Source: Bradyrhizobium cytisi
GTDB taxonomy: Bacteria; Pseudomonadota; Alphaproteobacteria; Rhizobiales; Xanthobacteraceae
Assembly: GCF_008123515.1 (NCBI RefSeq)
Contig: NZ_VSSR01000017.1
Coordinates: 1-64,000, forward strand
Reading direction: 5' to 3'
Length of the DNA: 64,000 bases
The notes below the pieces were generated by a model. It worked only from the letters and a program-made list of their open reading frames with translations. It was not told the origin of the DNA and ran no database searches. The position numbers were made by a program, and so were the translations under genes. The first letter of the stretch is position 1. Each line of letters opens with the position of its first letter. Positions 17,117 through 25,746 of the stretch are shown piece by piece.

Positions 17117-18820
17117 ATGAGCAAGCTGGTCGCGGATATCATTGTCGAAACCCTGCAAAGTGCGGGCGTCAAGCATTGCTATGGCGTCGTCGGCGACACC
17201 CTCAATCTGATCGCCCGCTCGCTCGAAAAAAGCGAGATCGAGTGGATCTCGATGAGACATGAAGAGGCGGGGGCGTTCGCCGCGCAGGCTGAGGCGCAGC
17301 TCACCGATCGGCTGACGGCAGTTGCCGGCAGCTGCGGGCCCGGAAGCCTGCACTTCATCAACGGGATCTTCGAGGCCAATCGCAACCGTGCGCCCGTTAT
17401 CCTGATCGCAAGTCAGATCATTCGCGACGAATTGGGCTTCGATTTTATCCAGGAAGTCGACTTCAAGCAGGTCTACAGGGATTGCAGCGTTTTCTGCGAC
17501 ATGATCCATACCCCGGAACAGGCGCGCCGGAAGACGGTGATCGCTTGCCAAACGGCTCTGGCGAAACGCGGTGTTGCCGTTCTGATCGTGCCGGCCGATA
17601 TCTCCGCCTCGGCCGTGGATAACAACGTCCCCTATGCGGTGCACGTCGCCAAGCCTGTCACGCGACCGAACGATGCGGATCTCGATGAGATCGCAGACAT
17701 CCTCAACACTAGCGAAAACGTCGTCCTGTATGGTGGTTCGGGCTGCCAGGGGGCACATCAGGAGATTCTCGCGGTCGCCAACAGGCTGAAGGCGCCGATC
17801 GCGCATACGTCGCGGGCCAAGGATTTTCTCGAGTTTGACAATCCCTACAATATTGGGATGACCGGGATGCTCGGCAACGAGGCCGGGTACCACGCCTTGC
17901 TGGACTGCGATGCGCTGCTGATGCTGGGCGCAGACTTTGCCTGGCGGCAATTCTACCCGGACAAGGCAAAAATCGTGCAGGTCGATATCGACCCGACCCA
18001 TCTGGGACGACGTCATCCGATCACGAAGGGCGTCGTCGGCGATGTGAAGGCGACGCTGGAGGCTTTGCTACCGAAGCTGGTCGAGCGCACCGACGCCGCG
18101 TTCCAAAGCGCGTATGTGAAGCGCTACGCGAAATATCGGGAGGCCGAGCGGGCCAAGGTCGCTGCCGGTCACGATGGCAGTATTCCCGGAAGCTATCTGA
18201 CGCAGGTGATCAGTCGCCATGCGGCAAAGGATGCCTTGTTCACGGCCGACGACGGCACCCCGGCCGCCTGGGCCTACCGCCATATCGAGGCGAATGGGCA
18301 GCGCCGCATTTTCGCGAGTCTGCTTCATGGAACGATGGCCAATGGCATGCCGTCGTCCATCGGGCTCCAGAAGGCAGAACCCGGCCGGCAAGTCGTATGC
18401 ATGGCAGGCGACGGCGGGATCTCGATGCTGTTCGGAGACCTGATGACGATCGTCCAACAGGAGTTGATTGCCGTCTATGACAACGGCAAGCTTGGCTTTG
18501 TCGAGATCGAGCAAAAGGCGGAGGGCATGCTCGATACCTTCACGAAGTTGAAGAATCCGAATTTCGCCGGCGTCGCGCGCGCACTGGGTCTCTGGGGCCA
18601 GACTGTTTCGAACGCGGACGAATTGCAGACTGCGGTCAAGGACTGGCTGGCCCAACCAGGGCCCGCGCTTCTGCACGTGCACATCAACCCGATGCAGCTT
18701 GTCATGCCGCCATTCATGCAGGTCGAGCCTGCAATCGGGATGGCGCTGTACTCCGCTCGTGCCGTCCTGCATGGCCGTGGAGGAGACGTCTGGGAGATGG
18801 TCAAGGAGAATTTCCTCTAG
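17117..18820 (+). CDS. poxB: Pyruvate dehydrogenase (quinone) / pyruvate oxidase type
   Basis: Encodes 567 residues, close to E. coli PoxB (572). PoxB oxidatively decarboxylates pyruvate to acetate and CO2 with ThDP and FAD and passes electrons to ubiquinone at the membrane. Seen here: GVVGDTLN and RHEEAGAFAAQAEAQL with the ThDP-activating Glu50, GSCGPGSLHFINGIFEANRNRAPV, the ThDP/Mg motif GDGGIS from residue 431, and a C-terminal segment (YSARAVLHGRGGDVWEMV) matching the membrane-associating end. Oddity: between GDG and the Asn of the metal motif it is three residues shorter than my recollection of E. coli PoxB (QQELIAVYDN against a longer strand), as if 9 bases were lost. ATG 17117 fits the family start. 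Activity is uncertain because of that gap. Confidence 0.88.
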   Translation: MSKLVADIIVETLQSAGVKHCYGVVGDTLNLIARSLEKSEIEWISMRHEEAGAFAAQAEAQLTDRLTAVAGSCGPGSLHFINGIFEANRNRAPVILIASQIIRDELGFDFIQEVDFKQVYRDCSVFCDMIHTPEQARRKTVIACQTALAKRGVAVLIVPADISASAVDNNVPYAVHVAKPVTRPNDADLDEIADILNTSENVVLYGGSGCQGAHQEILAVANRLKAPIAHTSRAKDFLEFDNPYNIGMTGMLGNEAGYHALLDCDALLMLGADFAWRQFYPDKAKIVQVDIDPTHLGRRHPITKGVVGDVKATLEALLPKLVERTDAAFQSAYVKRYAKYREAERAKVAAGHDGSIPGSYLTQVISRHAAKDALFTADDGTPAAWAYRHIEANGQRRIFASLLHGTMANGMPSSIGLQKAEPGRQVVCMAGDGGISMLFGDLMTIVQQELIAVYDNGKLGFVEIEQKAEGMLDTFTKLKNPNFAGVARALGLWGQTVSNADELQTAVKDWLAQPGPALLHVHINPMQLVMPPFMQVEPAIGMALYSARAVLHGRGGDVWEMVKENFL

Positions 18821-18949
18821 CCGAGGTCGCCTTCCCTCAGCGGCAGTGTGGCATCCCGATCGCTTCGCCGCACGGCCTGAGAGTGGCCAAGCATTGCTAT
18901 CATGGCTCCATCGAGATTGCGGAAATCGGCGGAGCCATCGGCTTTGCCC

Positions 18950-19492
18950 ATGGCAAGGTATCTTGCTGTTGTCGGGGCCGCACTCGCTGTTCTTCTGCTG
19001 ATAGCCGGCCGGTCCTTGCCGGAGCTGCCGGACAGATTTCCCGATCGGCCGGACAGCATCGATGCGGCGACGATCCGGATCGAGTCCGCGCGCAAATGGC
19101 CGGAGAAGGTTGTCCTGGATACCAGCCAGCCGACATTCTTTCCCCCATCCGTCGATGTGGCGCCGGCCCGGGACCTGGTCGAGCGTCTACCCGATGAAGA
19201 GACGGCTCAACCGGACGTCGACTCTCAGGCCGACGCGGTGGCGAGGCCGAAACCGGATGTTCGACCGATCGTTGCCGAGCATCCGTTCGTGCGAGCCAAG
19301 CGTAAGAGGGCTCGGACGGCTCCATCGGCTCATGTGGCAAGAGCCCGTAGTCCCAATGAGCTTCAGAGGCCGACCGAGGAGTGCTGCTGGTTTGAGCCGA
19401 TGGACAGGCGGGCACCATCGAGACCTGCCTCGCGCAATCGCGTCGCGGGTCGTGACTCATGGACAGGATGGCATTTTCCGGAGGCAAATTGA
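18950..19492 (+). CDS. Hypothetical single-pass membrane-anchored protein
   Basis: Encodes 180 residues. Residues 2-20 are a hydrophobic anchor or uncleaved signal (ARYLAVVGAALAVLLLIAG). A Pro/Asp-rich stretch (RSLPELPDRFPDRPDS) and a polar, probably periplasmic domain follow, with basic repeats (RAKRKRARTAP) and a double Cys (EECCWFEP). I do not recognise a family. The ATG at 18950 directly precedes the hydrophobic segment; the frame extends a little further upstream without support. It lies between poxB and an OpgC-like acyltransferase in the same direction, so a cell-envelope role is possible but not shown. Confidence 0.6.
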   Translation: MARYLAVVGAALAVLLLIAGRSLPELPDRFPDRPDSIDAATIRIESARKWPEKVVLDTSQPTFFPPSVDVAPARDLVERLPDEETAQPDVDSQADAVARPKPDVRPIVAEHPFVRAKRKRARTAPSAHVARARSPNELQRPTEECCWFEPMDRRAPSRPASRNRVAGRDSWTGWHFPEAN

Positions 19493-19557
19493 AAGTCAGG
19501 GCCGCTCTGCCGGCCTCGTCTCTTCTTTCTGCCGAACTCACATCCAGCATGCGCACG

Positions 19558-19567
19558 ATTGTACAAT
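19558..19567. promoter_or_regulatory. 10-bp palindrome upstream of OpgC-like gene
   Basis: ATTGTACAAT is a perfect palindrome in the 215-base space before the acyltransferase gene, about 140 bases from its start. It could be an operator half or a chance AT-rich palindrome. No clear -35/-10 pair is visible beside it. Confidence 0.2.
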
Positions 19568-19707
19568 ACGAAAAGTCATGGGCCGTTATGCTCGGAGCGA
19601 ACACGTCGAAATGCCGGGACAGGCTCTGGACTCCGTAAACGGAGGCGCTGCGCAGGCTGGTCGTCGGCGGAAGAGATGCCGCGTGTTAGAGCTTCGGTGC
19701 ATTGACG

Positions 19708-20859
19708 ATGAAGATTCTTGCGACGCTCCCGACGAAAGGCCGAGATCTCCGGCTGGACCTGTTTCGAGGTGTGGCAAATTGGGGAATCTTCCTCGACCAT
19801 ATCCCCAACAACATCGTGAACTGGGTGACAACGCGAAACTACGGCTTCAGCGATGCTGCGGATCTCTTCATCTTCATTTCCGGCTACACTGTCGCCTTCG
19901 TCTTCGCGCGGATGATGCTCGAACGCGGGTTCATCATCGGCGCAACCAGGCTTGTGAAGCGGGTCTGGCAGATCTACGTCGCCCACGTTTTCCTTTTCGT
20001 GCTCTATCTCGCTGAAATCGGATATGTCGCACAGAGGTCTGGTAACTCCGGTTTCACTGATGACTTCAACATACGAGGTTTCCTCGACAATCCTGCGCAG
20101 TTCCTGTTCGAGGGGCTGATCCTGCGCTTCAAGCCGGTGAACATGGATGTGCTGCCGCTTTACATCGTGCTGATGGGCGTCTTCCCGCCGATACTCTGGC
20201 TGATGCTACGCAGGCCCAACATGACCCTGGCCGCTTCGGGGGTGCTGTATTTGGCGGCCAGGCACTTCGGTTGGAACCTCTCGGCCTATCCAACTGGCCT
20301 CTGGTACTTCAATCCATTCGCATGGCAATTTTTGTTCACGTTCGGGGCCTGGTTTGCGCTCGGCGGAGCGGCGCAGGCGATGCCGTTCATCCGGTCGCGT
20401 ACCGCGTTGGTGCTCGGCATCGGCTATCTTCTGTTCGCTCTGGTGATGACGATGGCGGCCCGATTTGACGAACTGCGGTCATTGATTCCGCCGGAGGTCT
20501 ACGGCGCCTTCAATCCAAACGACAAGAGCAACCTCGCGCCTTATCGCTTGCTGCATTTCGTTGTGTTCGCGTTCTTCGTCGTTCGTCTGCTGCCACGCGA
20601 TTGGCCGGGGCTCGAATGGGCGATCTTTCGGCCCGCAATCAAATGCGGTCAGCAGTCGCTCGAAGTCTTTTGCTCCGGGATATTCCTGTCCTTTGCTGCG
20701 CACGTCGTGCTGGTCGAGATTTCCGGTGCGATCTGGATGCAGATCGTGGTCAGCATTGTCGGCATCCTGATGATGACCGTGCTGGCGTACTACCGGTCCT
20801 GGTCGAAGAACGCTGACAAAGCGCCGAAGGCCAAACCGGTCGTCGCAATGGCAGGTTGA
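19708..20859 (+). CDS. OpgC-domain membrane acyltransferase
   Basis: Encodes 383 residues with about ten hydrophobic segments. The N-terminal signature (RDLRLDLFRGVANWGIFLDHIPNN, then SDAADLFIFISGYTVAFVFARMM) is that of OpgC proteins, which succinylate osmoregulated periplasmic glucans at the inner membrane. In rhizobia periplasmic cyclic glucans carry such substituents, so the likely role is glucan decoration, though other sugar acceptors cannot be excluded. I start at ATG 19708; a TTG two codons earlier is an alternative. It is followed at once by an adenylate cyclase reading frame and may be transcribed with it. Confidence 0.85.
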   Translation: MKILATLPTKGRDLRLDLFRGVANWGIFLDHIPNNIVNWVTTRNYGFSDAADLFIFISGYTVAFVFARMMLERGFIIGATRLVKRVWQIYVAHVFLFVLYLAEIGYVAQRSGNSGFTDDFNIRGFLDNPAQFLFEGLILRFKPVNMDVLPLYIVLMGVFPPILWLMLRRPNMTLAASGVLYLAARHFGWNLSAYPTGLWYFNPFAWQFLFTFGAWFALGGAAQAMPFIRSRTALVLGIGYLLFALVMTMAARFDELRSLIPPEVYGAFNPNDKSNLAPYRLLHFVVFAFFVVRLLPRDWPGLEWAIFRPAIKCGQQSLEVFCSGIFLSFAAHVVLVEISGAIWMQIVVSIVGILMMTVLAYYRSWSKNADKAPKAKPVVAMAG

Positions 20860-21008
20860 GAAGTGCCGAGGGGCAGCGTTGGGAAATACCAGGTTCGGCC
20901 GGCGGCCTTTCCAGGGTTCGTCGGATCGGCGACGCGCGGATTTGCTGTAGTGCCGGGTTCTGGCCCCAGCATAGGCAGCAGATCCGACGAACGAATGGCG
21001 ATGGTTCG

Positions 21009-22076
21009 ATGCTGCGCTATCTTATCGGGCTCCGTTCCCTTCCCGTAGCGGCCGCGCTCGCGATCGGCATTTTCCTGGTTGACACGCTGACGTCCCTGCA
21101 CTTTGCAGTGGCGTCGCTCTACGTGACCGTTGTCTTGATTGCCGCTTATGATCTTCGTCGCCGCGGCATCGTGATCACGGGCGTCACCTGTGGGCTTCTT
21201 ACAGTTCTCAGCTATGTGCTCATGCACGGATTTGAGGCCGACGGAGCCGCCCCGTTGCGGTTTGCGGTGAGCCTGATTTCAATCCTGATTGCCACCATCC
21301 TGGTGCTCCGGAACGTTTCGGCAAACCTGCGCGTCAAGGCAGTTGAGCGGGAGCGGGCAAACCTCGCCCGCTTCTTCTCGCCGAAAATTGTCGATCAGCT
21401 TGTCGACATTCAAACGCCGTTCTCCTTCGCACGCCGTCAACCCGCCACCGTCATGTTTGCCGATATGGTAGGCTTTACCGCGTATTCGTCCGGAAAGCCT
21501 CCAGATGTTGTCATCAGCATGCTGCGCGATCTGCTTCGCCTCCTGAGCGAGGCGGTTTTCTCCAATCATGGATCGGTCGACAAATATCTGGGCGATGGAC
21601 TGATGGCATTTTTTGGCCCGCCCTTGATGAGCCGGCGAGATGCCACGAACGCGGCCCTGTGCGCTGTGGAAATCGTCAACGCGATCGAATGCCGGAACCG
21701 GCAGCGCATCCACTGCAACGAGAGTGCCGTCCGCATCGCCGTCGGAATTCACTATGGTGAGGTCGTGCAAGGAGATGTCGGCAGCGAGAAACGGCTCGAG
21801 CTGACCTTGGTGGGGGACACCGTGAATATCGCGAGCCGCGTTGAAACCTATTGCCGAATTCTCGATGCCCCGGTGCTGGTGACCGGCGAATTCGTGGAGG
21901 CGCTGCGGGCGGAGGGGAGCCTGGACCTTGCGAAAGCCTTTGTCGACGAAGGTGTCCACGTCTTGCGCGGCTGCAAGGAGCCGATCCGCCTCTTCAGCAT
22001 GAGAAGAGAGCCAAGGCCTGCCCTGCAACCGGTCGACCGGCTGGTCTGCGGCCGGCCGGCGGATCAAGTTGGATAA
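21009..22076 (+). CDS. Membrane class III adenylate cyclase
   Basis: Encodes 355 residues. The N-terminal ~105 residues contain three to four hydrophobic segments (LPVAAALAIGIFLVDTL, FAVASLYVTVVLIAAY, and two more). The cyclase homology domain then spans about residues 145-290. Visible active-site features: metal-binding Asp152 in VMFADMVGFT, Lys192 and Asp196 in VDKYLGDGLMAFFG, Thr266 in LTLVGDTVN, and Asn273/Arg277 (NIASR). The Lys/Thr pair at the base-selecting positions fits adenylate cyclases of class IIIb, some of which respond to bicarbonate. The frame is open back to 20856 but ATG 21009 directly precedes the first membrane segment. It converges with the AraC gene at 22099. Confidence 0.86.
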   Translation: MLRYLIGLRSLPVAAALAIGIFLVDTLTSLHFAVASLYVTVVLIAAYDLRRRGIVITGVTCGLLTVLSYVLMHGFEADGAAPLRFAVSLISILIATILVLRNVSANLRVKAVERERANLARFFSPKIVDQLVDIQTPFSFARRQPATVMFADMVGFTAYSSGKPPDVVISMLRDLLRLLSEAVFSNHGSVDKYLGDGLMAFFGPPLMSRRDATNAALCAVEIVNAIECRNRQRIHCNESAVRIAVGIHYGEVVQGDVGSEKRLELTLVGDTVNIASRVETYCRILDAPVLVTGEFVEALRAEGSLDLAKAFVDEGVHVLRGCKEPIRLFSMRREPRPALQPVDRLVCGRPADQVG

Positions 22077-22098
22077 AATGGACCGGCGAACACGCGTC

Positions 22099-23184
22099 CT
22101 ATTCTGCCCTGATGTCGCTTGGTGCCTTGTTTGTCCATCGATGGAACGCGCGACGGAAATTGGCGGCATCGCTGAATCCGAGCGCCAGGGCAATGTCGTC
22201 GTTCGAGAGCCGGGTCGTGCGCAGATACTTCAGCGCAATCTGGGTGCGTAGCTCGTCCAGCAGACCGCGATAGGAAAGACCCTGCTGGCGTAGTTTGCGG
22301 CGCAGGGAGCGGTCGTTCATGCCGAGAAGTTTGGCCGCCGCCGAGGAGGTTGGTGGGTTGGTAATATCCGCCAGCAGAAGGTCGCGAATCTTTCCGGCGA
22401 TGCCGATTCGCAACGTCAAATCGTCGAGCAGATCGTCGCAAAGCGCGACGATCGCTGGATAGGTGGTCTTGTTGCCGAGGCGCGCCTGCTGTTCCAGCCA
22501 GGTGGAACGGAAGACGATCTTGTTCGCGGGGTTCGCGAAGCTCACGTTGCACCGTAACTCGTCTTTCGGAAAGCTGGCGTCAGCGCCGGGGTAGGCGAGG
22601 CAGACCTCGTCGGGAGCGAACGCGGGACCCATGACGTCGCGCATCAGAGAGATATGTATTCCGATCTGCATCTCGGTGATGAAGCGATACAGCGCGAGAT
22701 CAGTCGTGGCGTGCAGATTGGGTTCGATGGACCAGATGGCGGATCCGTTCTCCTCGCTGAAGCTGATTGCGGCCAAGGGGGCCGCGAGCATGTGGTACCG
22801 CGTCGCGAACTGCATCGTCCGGCGAAAGTCGGGACAGCACAGGATGGCGAAGCCGTACATTCCGTAGGTGGAGATATGGATGGTTGCTCCGATCCGATAG
22901 GCAAGATGAGGATCTTGCGAGAGCCGGACGGCATTCTTGTAGGCGGTCAGCAATTGCTTGAGCGAGATCCGGGCCTTCGAGGAATACACCTCCTTCGCCG
23001 GCAGATTGACATCCTTCAATATCTCGCTGGCCGGGTGCCCCTGGTTCGACAGCATGTCGAACAGTGCGGCAAGCTTGGTCGTTTCGTAGACGCGCTCGCT
23101 TAAGCCGACGATCGGCGATCCCTGCGCGCCTTCCGGGGGCGGTCGTGAGGACGGGGAAGGATGATGCTGCCGAACTTTTTGCAA
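22099..23184 (-). CDS. AraC-family regulator with arabinose-binding-like N-domain
   Basis: Encodes 361 residues. Residues ~40-230 resemble the N-terminal domain seen in OruR/VirS-type AraC proteins (ILKDVNLPAKEVYSSKARISLKQLL, HISTYGMYGFAILCCPDFRRTMQFATRY). The C-terminus holds the DNA-binding domain (KLLGMNDRSLRRKLRQQGLSYRGLLDELRTQIALKYL and LSNDDIALALGFSDAANFRRAFHRWTNKAPSDIR). Regulators of this class often control lipid or amino-acid catabolism. It is divergent from the PHA-type cluster, whose promoter region contains two AraC-like repeats (23385-23419), so it is the best candidate regulator of that cluster. The start is a TTG with AAGGCGG upstream; no in-frame ATG lies near the N-terminus. 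Confidence 0.88.
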   Translation of the reverse strand: MQKVRQHHPSPSSRPPPEGAQGSPIVGLSERVYETTKLAALFDMLSNQGHPASEILKDVNLPAKEVYSSKARISLKQLLTAYKNAVRLSQDPHLAYRIGATIHISTYGMYGFAILCCPDFRRTMQFATRYHMLAAPLAAISFSEENGSAIWSIEPNLHATTDLALYRFITEMQIGIHISLMRDVMGPAFAPDEVCLAYPGADASFPKDELRCNVSFANPANKIVFRSTWLEQQARLGNKTTYPAIVALCDDLLDDLTLRIGIAGKIRDLLLADITNPPTSSAAAKLLGMNDRSLRRKLRQQGLSYRGLLDELRTQIALKYLRTTRLSNDDIALALGFSDAANFRRAFHRWTNKAPSDIRAE

Positions 23185-23571
23185 TCAGGTCCGCCTTTGC
23201 GCCGGAGCATCCGAGATGAGCGCACTCCCGCTCACCATCCGCCCGTGGTCTCGCAAGGATAACAGCTCTTTGGATCGTCAGAAGCAAGAGCGGGATTTGC
23301 GATGCGTCAGGCGGATGCCGCGTCGCCGCAAATCGCGAAATGAGCAGCTTTATTCAAGAACGAATGCCGGAGTGGTCGTAACCTGTCCGTTCTGGACCCC
23401 GTTGATGTCCGTTTCGGACCTTCACAAACACCAGGCGTCACGCGACGGTCGGTGTCCACGTCAGGTGATGAAATCATCGTGTGAGAGACGACCGGCCGAG
23501 GCGATCCGCAGGTCATAATTGCGGACGTCGCGAGGAGCCGGGGGAGAGACAACGTTTCGAGGGAGGCCGCC
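23185..23571. promoter_or_regulatory. Intergenic region between AraC gene and PHA-type cluster
   Basis: A 387-base divergent spacer. No protein-coding frame in it is convincing. It holds the paired 13-base repeats annotated separately and, just before the ligase start, a strong ribosome-binding site (GAGGGAGG). No clear sigma-70 boxes can be picked out with confidence. Confidence 0.5.
23385..23419. promoter_or_regulatory. Two 13-base repeats, 22 bases apart (candidate AraC operator)
   Basis: GTCCGTTCTGGAC (23385-23397) and GTCCGTTTCGGAC (23407-23419) are near-identical direct repeats whose starts are 22 bases apart, about two helical turns; the second is also an inverted repeat with a 3-base centre. 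AraC-family proteins typically bind paired direct repeats spaced by about two turns, so this fits an operator for the regulator encoded at 22099-23184. Binding is inferred, not shown. Confidence 0.45.
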
Positions 23572-25224
23572 ATGGTGGGAAGGCTGATCCAGACCGCCAA
23601 ATCCGCCTATCGATATCCCCTGATCCTCAAGCAGTTGTGGCATACCCCGCTGCTGCAATCGCCTGAGCAGGAGATCGTTTATCGCGATCGAACGCGTTTC
23701 ACCTATCGCCAGCTCGGAGAGCGCATCGCCCGCCTTGCTTCCGCGCTGAAGAGGCTCGGTGTCGAGCCCGGCGACACGGTCGGCGTCCTCGACTGGGACA
23801 GTAACAGGTTTCTTGAGGCCTTCTTCGCGATCCCCATGATGGGTGCGGTGCTGCAAACGGTCAACGTCCGGCTCTCGCCCGATCAGGTCGCCTATACGAT
23901 CGATCACGCCGGCGCATCCACACTGCTCGTCAACGATGAGTTCGTCGGCTTGCTGGAAGGCATCAAGCCGCAGCTCACGAAGGTCAAGACACTTGTCGTG
24001 ATGTCGGATCGTCCTCGTCCCGAGACTGGAAGCCTGCCGTTTGCCGGCGAGTACGAGAGCCTGCTCGCCGATGCGTCGCCCACCTATGATTTTCCGGATT
24101 TTGACGAAGATACGCAGGCGACGACCTTCTACACCACCGGAACGACTGGCCTGCCCAAGGGGGTCTATTACAGTCACCGGCAGCTGGTGCTGCATTCGCT
24201 AGGCGAGCTGGCATTCTTCGGGATCGCGAGCCAACAGGGCCGGTTCTCGCGCGACGACGTCTATATGCCGATCACGCCCATGTTCCATGTGCACGCCTGG
24301 GGCTTTCCCTGGGCTGCGACACTTGCCGGCGTCAAGCAGGTCTATCCCGGGCGCTACGACCCGGCGATGCTCGTCAAGCTGATCAAGAGCGAGGGCGTCA
24401 CGTTCACCCACGGCGTCCCGACGATCCTGCAAATGCTGCTGAACGCCGCGGCAGCCACCAAGACAGACCTCACGGGCCTGAAGATGGTGATCGGCGGCTC
24501 GGCGTTGCCGAAAGCGCTGGCGAAGCAGGCGCTTGCCGCAGGCATTGACATCTTTGCCGGCTACGGCATGTCCGAAACCGGCCCGATCGCCGCGGTGGCG
24601 CACGTCATGTCGCGCGACCTGAGCGGCGATCACGATCAGGAGGTGGAGTTCCGGACCAAGGCGGGCATGGCGGCGCCGCTGGTCGACCTGCGTATCGTCG
24701 ACGAGGACATGAACGATGTCCCCCATGACGGCAAGTCGTCCGGAGAGATCGTGCTGCGCTCACCTTGGCTGACGCAGGGCTACTACAACAATCCCGAGGG
24801 CTCGGAGGAGCTCTGGGCCGGCGGCTATCTGCACACGAACGACATCGCGGTGGTGAGCCCGGGCGGCTACGTGCATATCACCGATCGCCTCAAGGACGTC
24901 ATCAAGACCGGCGGCGAGTGGGTGTCCTCGTTGCAGATCGAAGACCTGATCACGCAATGTCCGGGCGTGGAAGAGGCGGCCGTCATCGGCGTCAAGGACG
25001 ACCGCTGGGGCGAGCGTCCGCTTGCCCTCGTCGTCAAGAAACCGGCGGAGACGAATGATGTCACCGATACGATCGTGAAAGATCATCTCAAGGCGTTCGC
25101 CGACAAGGGCGTCATCTCACGATACGGAATCCCCGGGAAGATACTCTTCATCGACAGCATCCCCAAGACCAGCGTCGGCAAGATCAACAAGAAGGAGCTG
25201 CGCAAGCGCTACGGCGACATGTAG
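23572..25224 (+). CDS. Fatty acyl-CoA ligase (AMP-binding), AlkK-like
   Basis: Encodes 550 residues of the ANL adenylating superfamily, expected to activate a medium- or long-chain fatty acid with ATP and CoA. Motifs: [21 protein letters not shown] (P-loop-like A3), the GYGMSETGP substrate/adenylate motif (A5), [30 protein letters not shown] (A7-A8 hinge) and the C-terminal catalytic Lys region ([14 protein letters not shown]). The N-terminal [24 protein letters not shown] resembles the AlkK group of medium-chain ligases. GAGGGAGG precedes the ATG. It opens a tight cluster with MaoC, PhaC, PhaZ and phasin genes, pointing to feeding fatty acids into PHA synthesis. Confidence 0.9.
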   Translation: MVGRLIQTAKSAYRYPLILKQLWHTPLLQSPEQEIVYRDRTRFTYRQLGERIARLASALKRLGVEPGDTVGVLDWDSNRFLEAFFAIPMMGAVLQTVNVRLSPDQVAYTIDHAGASTLLVNDEFVGLLEGIKPQLTKVKTLVVMSDRPRPETGSLPFAGEYESLLADASPTYDFPDFDEDTQATTFYTTGTTGLPKGVYYSHRQLVLHSLGELAFFGIASQQGRFSRDDVYMPITPMFHVHAWGFPWAATLAGVKQVYPGRYDPAMLVKLIKSEGVTFTHGVPTILQMLLNAAAATKTDLTGLKMVIGGSALPKALAKQALAAGIDIFAGYGMSETGPIAAVAHVMSRDLSGDHDQEVEFRTKAGMAAPLVDLRIVDEDMNDVPHDGKSSGEIVLRSPWLTQGYYNNPEGSEELWAGGYLHTNDIAVVSPGGYVHITDRLKDVIKTGGEWVSSLQIEDLITQCPGVEEAAVIGVKDDRWGERPLALVVKKPAETNDVTDTIVKDHLKAFADKGVISRYGIPGKILFIDSIPKTSVGKINKKELRKRYGDM

Positions 25225-25266
25225 CCGTTCGATCCCGGTCGGCGAAAAGCATCAGAGGAGGAAAAT

Positions 25267-25746
25267 GTGAGCAACCTCACCCTTGCCGGCCTGAGCGAAC
25301 GAATTGGACAGGAGCTTGGCGTGTCGGAATGGGCCGTGATCGACCAGGCGCGTATCGACGCGTTCGCCTCCTGCACCGGCGACCATCAGTGGATTCACGT
25401 CGATGTCGAACGGGCGTGCCGTGAAAGTCCGTTCCGCAGTCCGGTCGCACACGGCTATCTGGCGCTGGCGATGGTGGCGCCGCTGTCGATGCAGGTCGGC
25501 GTCATCCCCGTCGACGCGGCAGCCGGCCTGAACTACGGCATCGACAAGGTGCGCTTCCTCGCGCCGGTGCCAGCGGGCGCGCGGGTCAGGCTGCGTGTCG
25601 TTCTTGCCGCCATCGAGCCGAAGGAACGTGGGCAGGTGGTCATGAAGACCCGGAATACGTTGGAAGTGGAGGGGACGGAAAAGCCTGCGCTGATTGCCGA
25701 GACGTTGGCACTGCTGATTCCCGCAACGGAAGCGAGCCGGTCATGA
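25267..25746 (+). CDS. MaoC-family hydratase, PhaJ-like
   Basis: Encodes 159 residues with a single hot-dog hydratase domain. The hydratase-2 motif is present: FASCTGDHQWIHVDVERA followed by SPVAHGYLALAMVAPL, giving the catalytic Asp and His. R-specific enoyl-CoA hydratases (PhaJ) turn beta-oxidation enoyl-CoA into (R)-3-hydroxyacyl-CoA, the substrate of PHA synthase, and the gene directly precedes phaC. The start is GTG with AGAGGAGG five bases upstream; the overlapping ATG two bases earlier is followed at once by a stop. The stop overlaps the phaC start (ATGA). Assignment as PhaJ is inference from context. Confidence 0.87.
   Translation: MSNLTLAGLSERIGQELGVSEWAVIDQARIDAFASCTGDHQWIHVDVERACRESPFRSPVAHGYLALAMVAPLSMQVGVIPVDAAAGLNYGIDKVRFLAPVPAGARVRLRVVLAAIEPKERGQVVMKTRNTLEVEGTEKPALIAETLALLIPATEASRS

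Noticed and set aside
23216..23518. Plus-strand open frame of 100 codons in the AraC/ligase spacer
   Set aside because: No ribosome site, basic low-complexity product, and it overlaps the candidate operator repeats.
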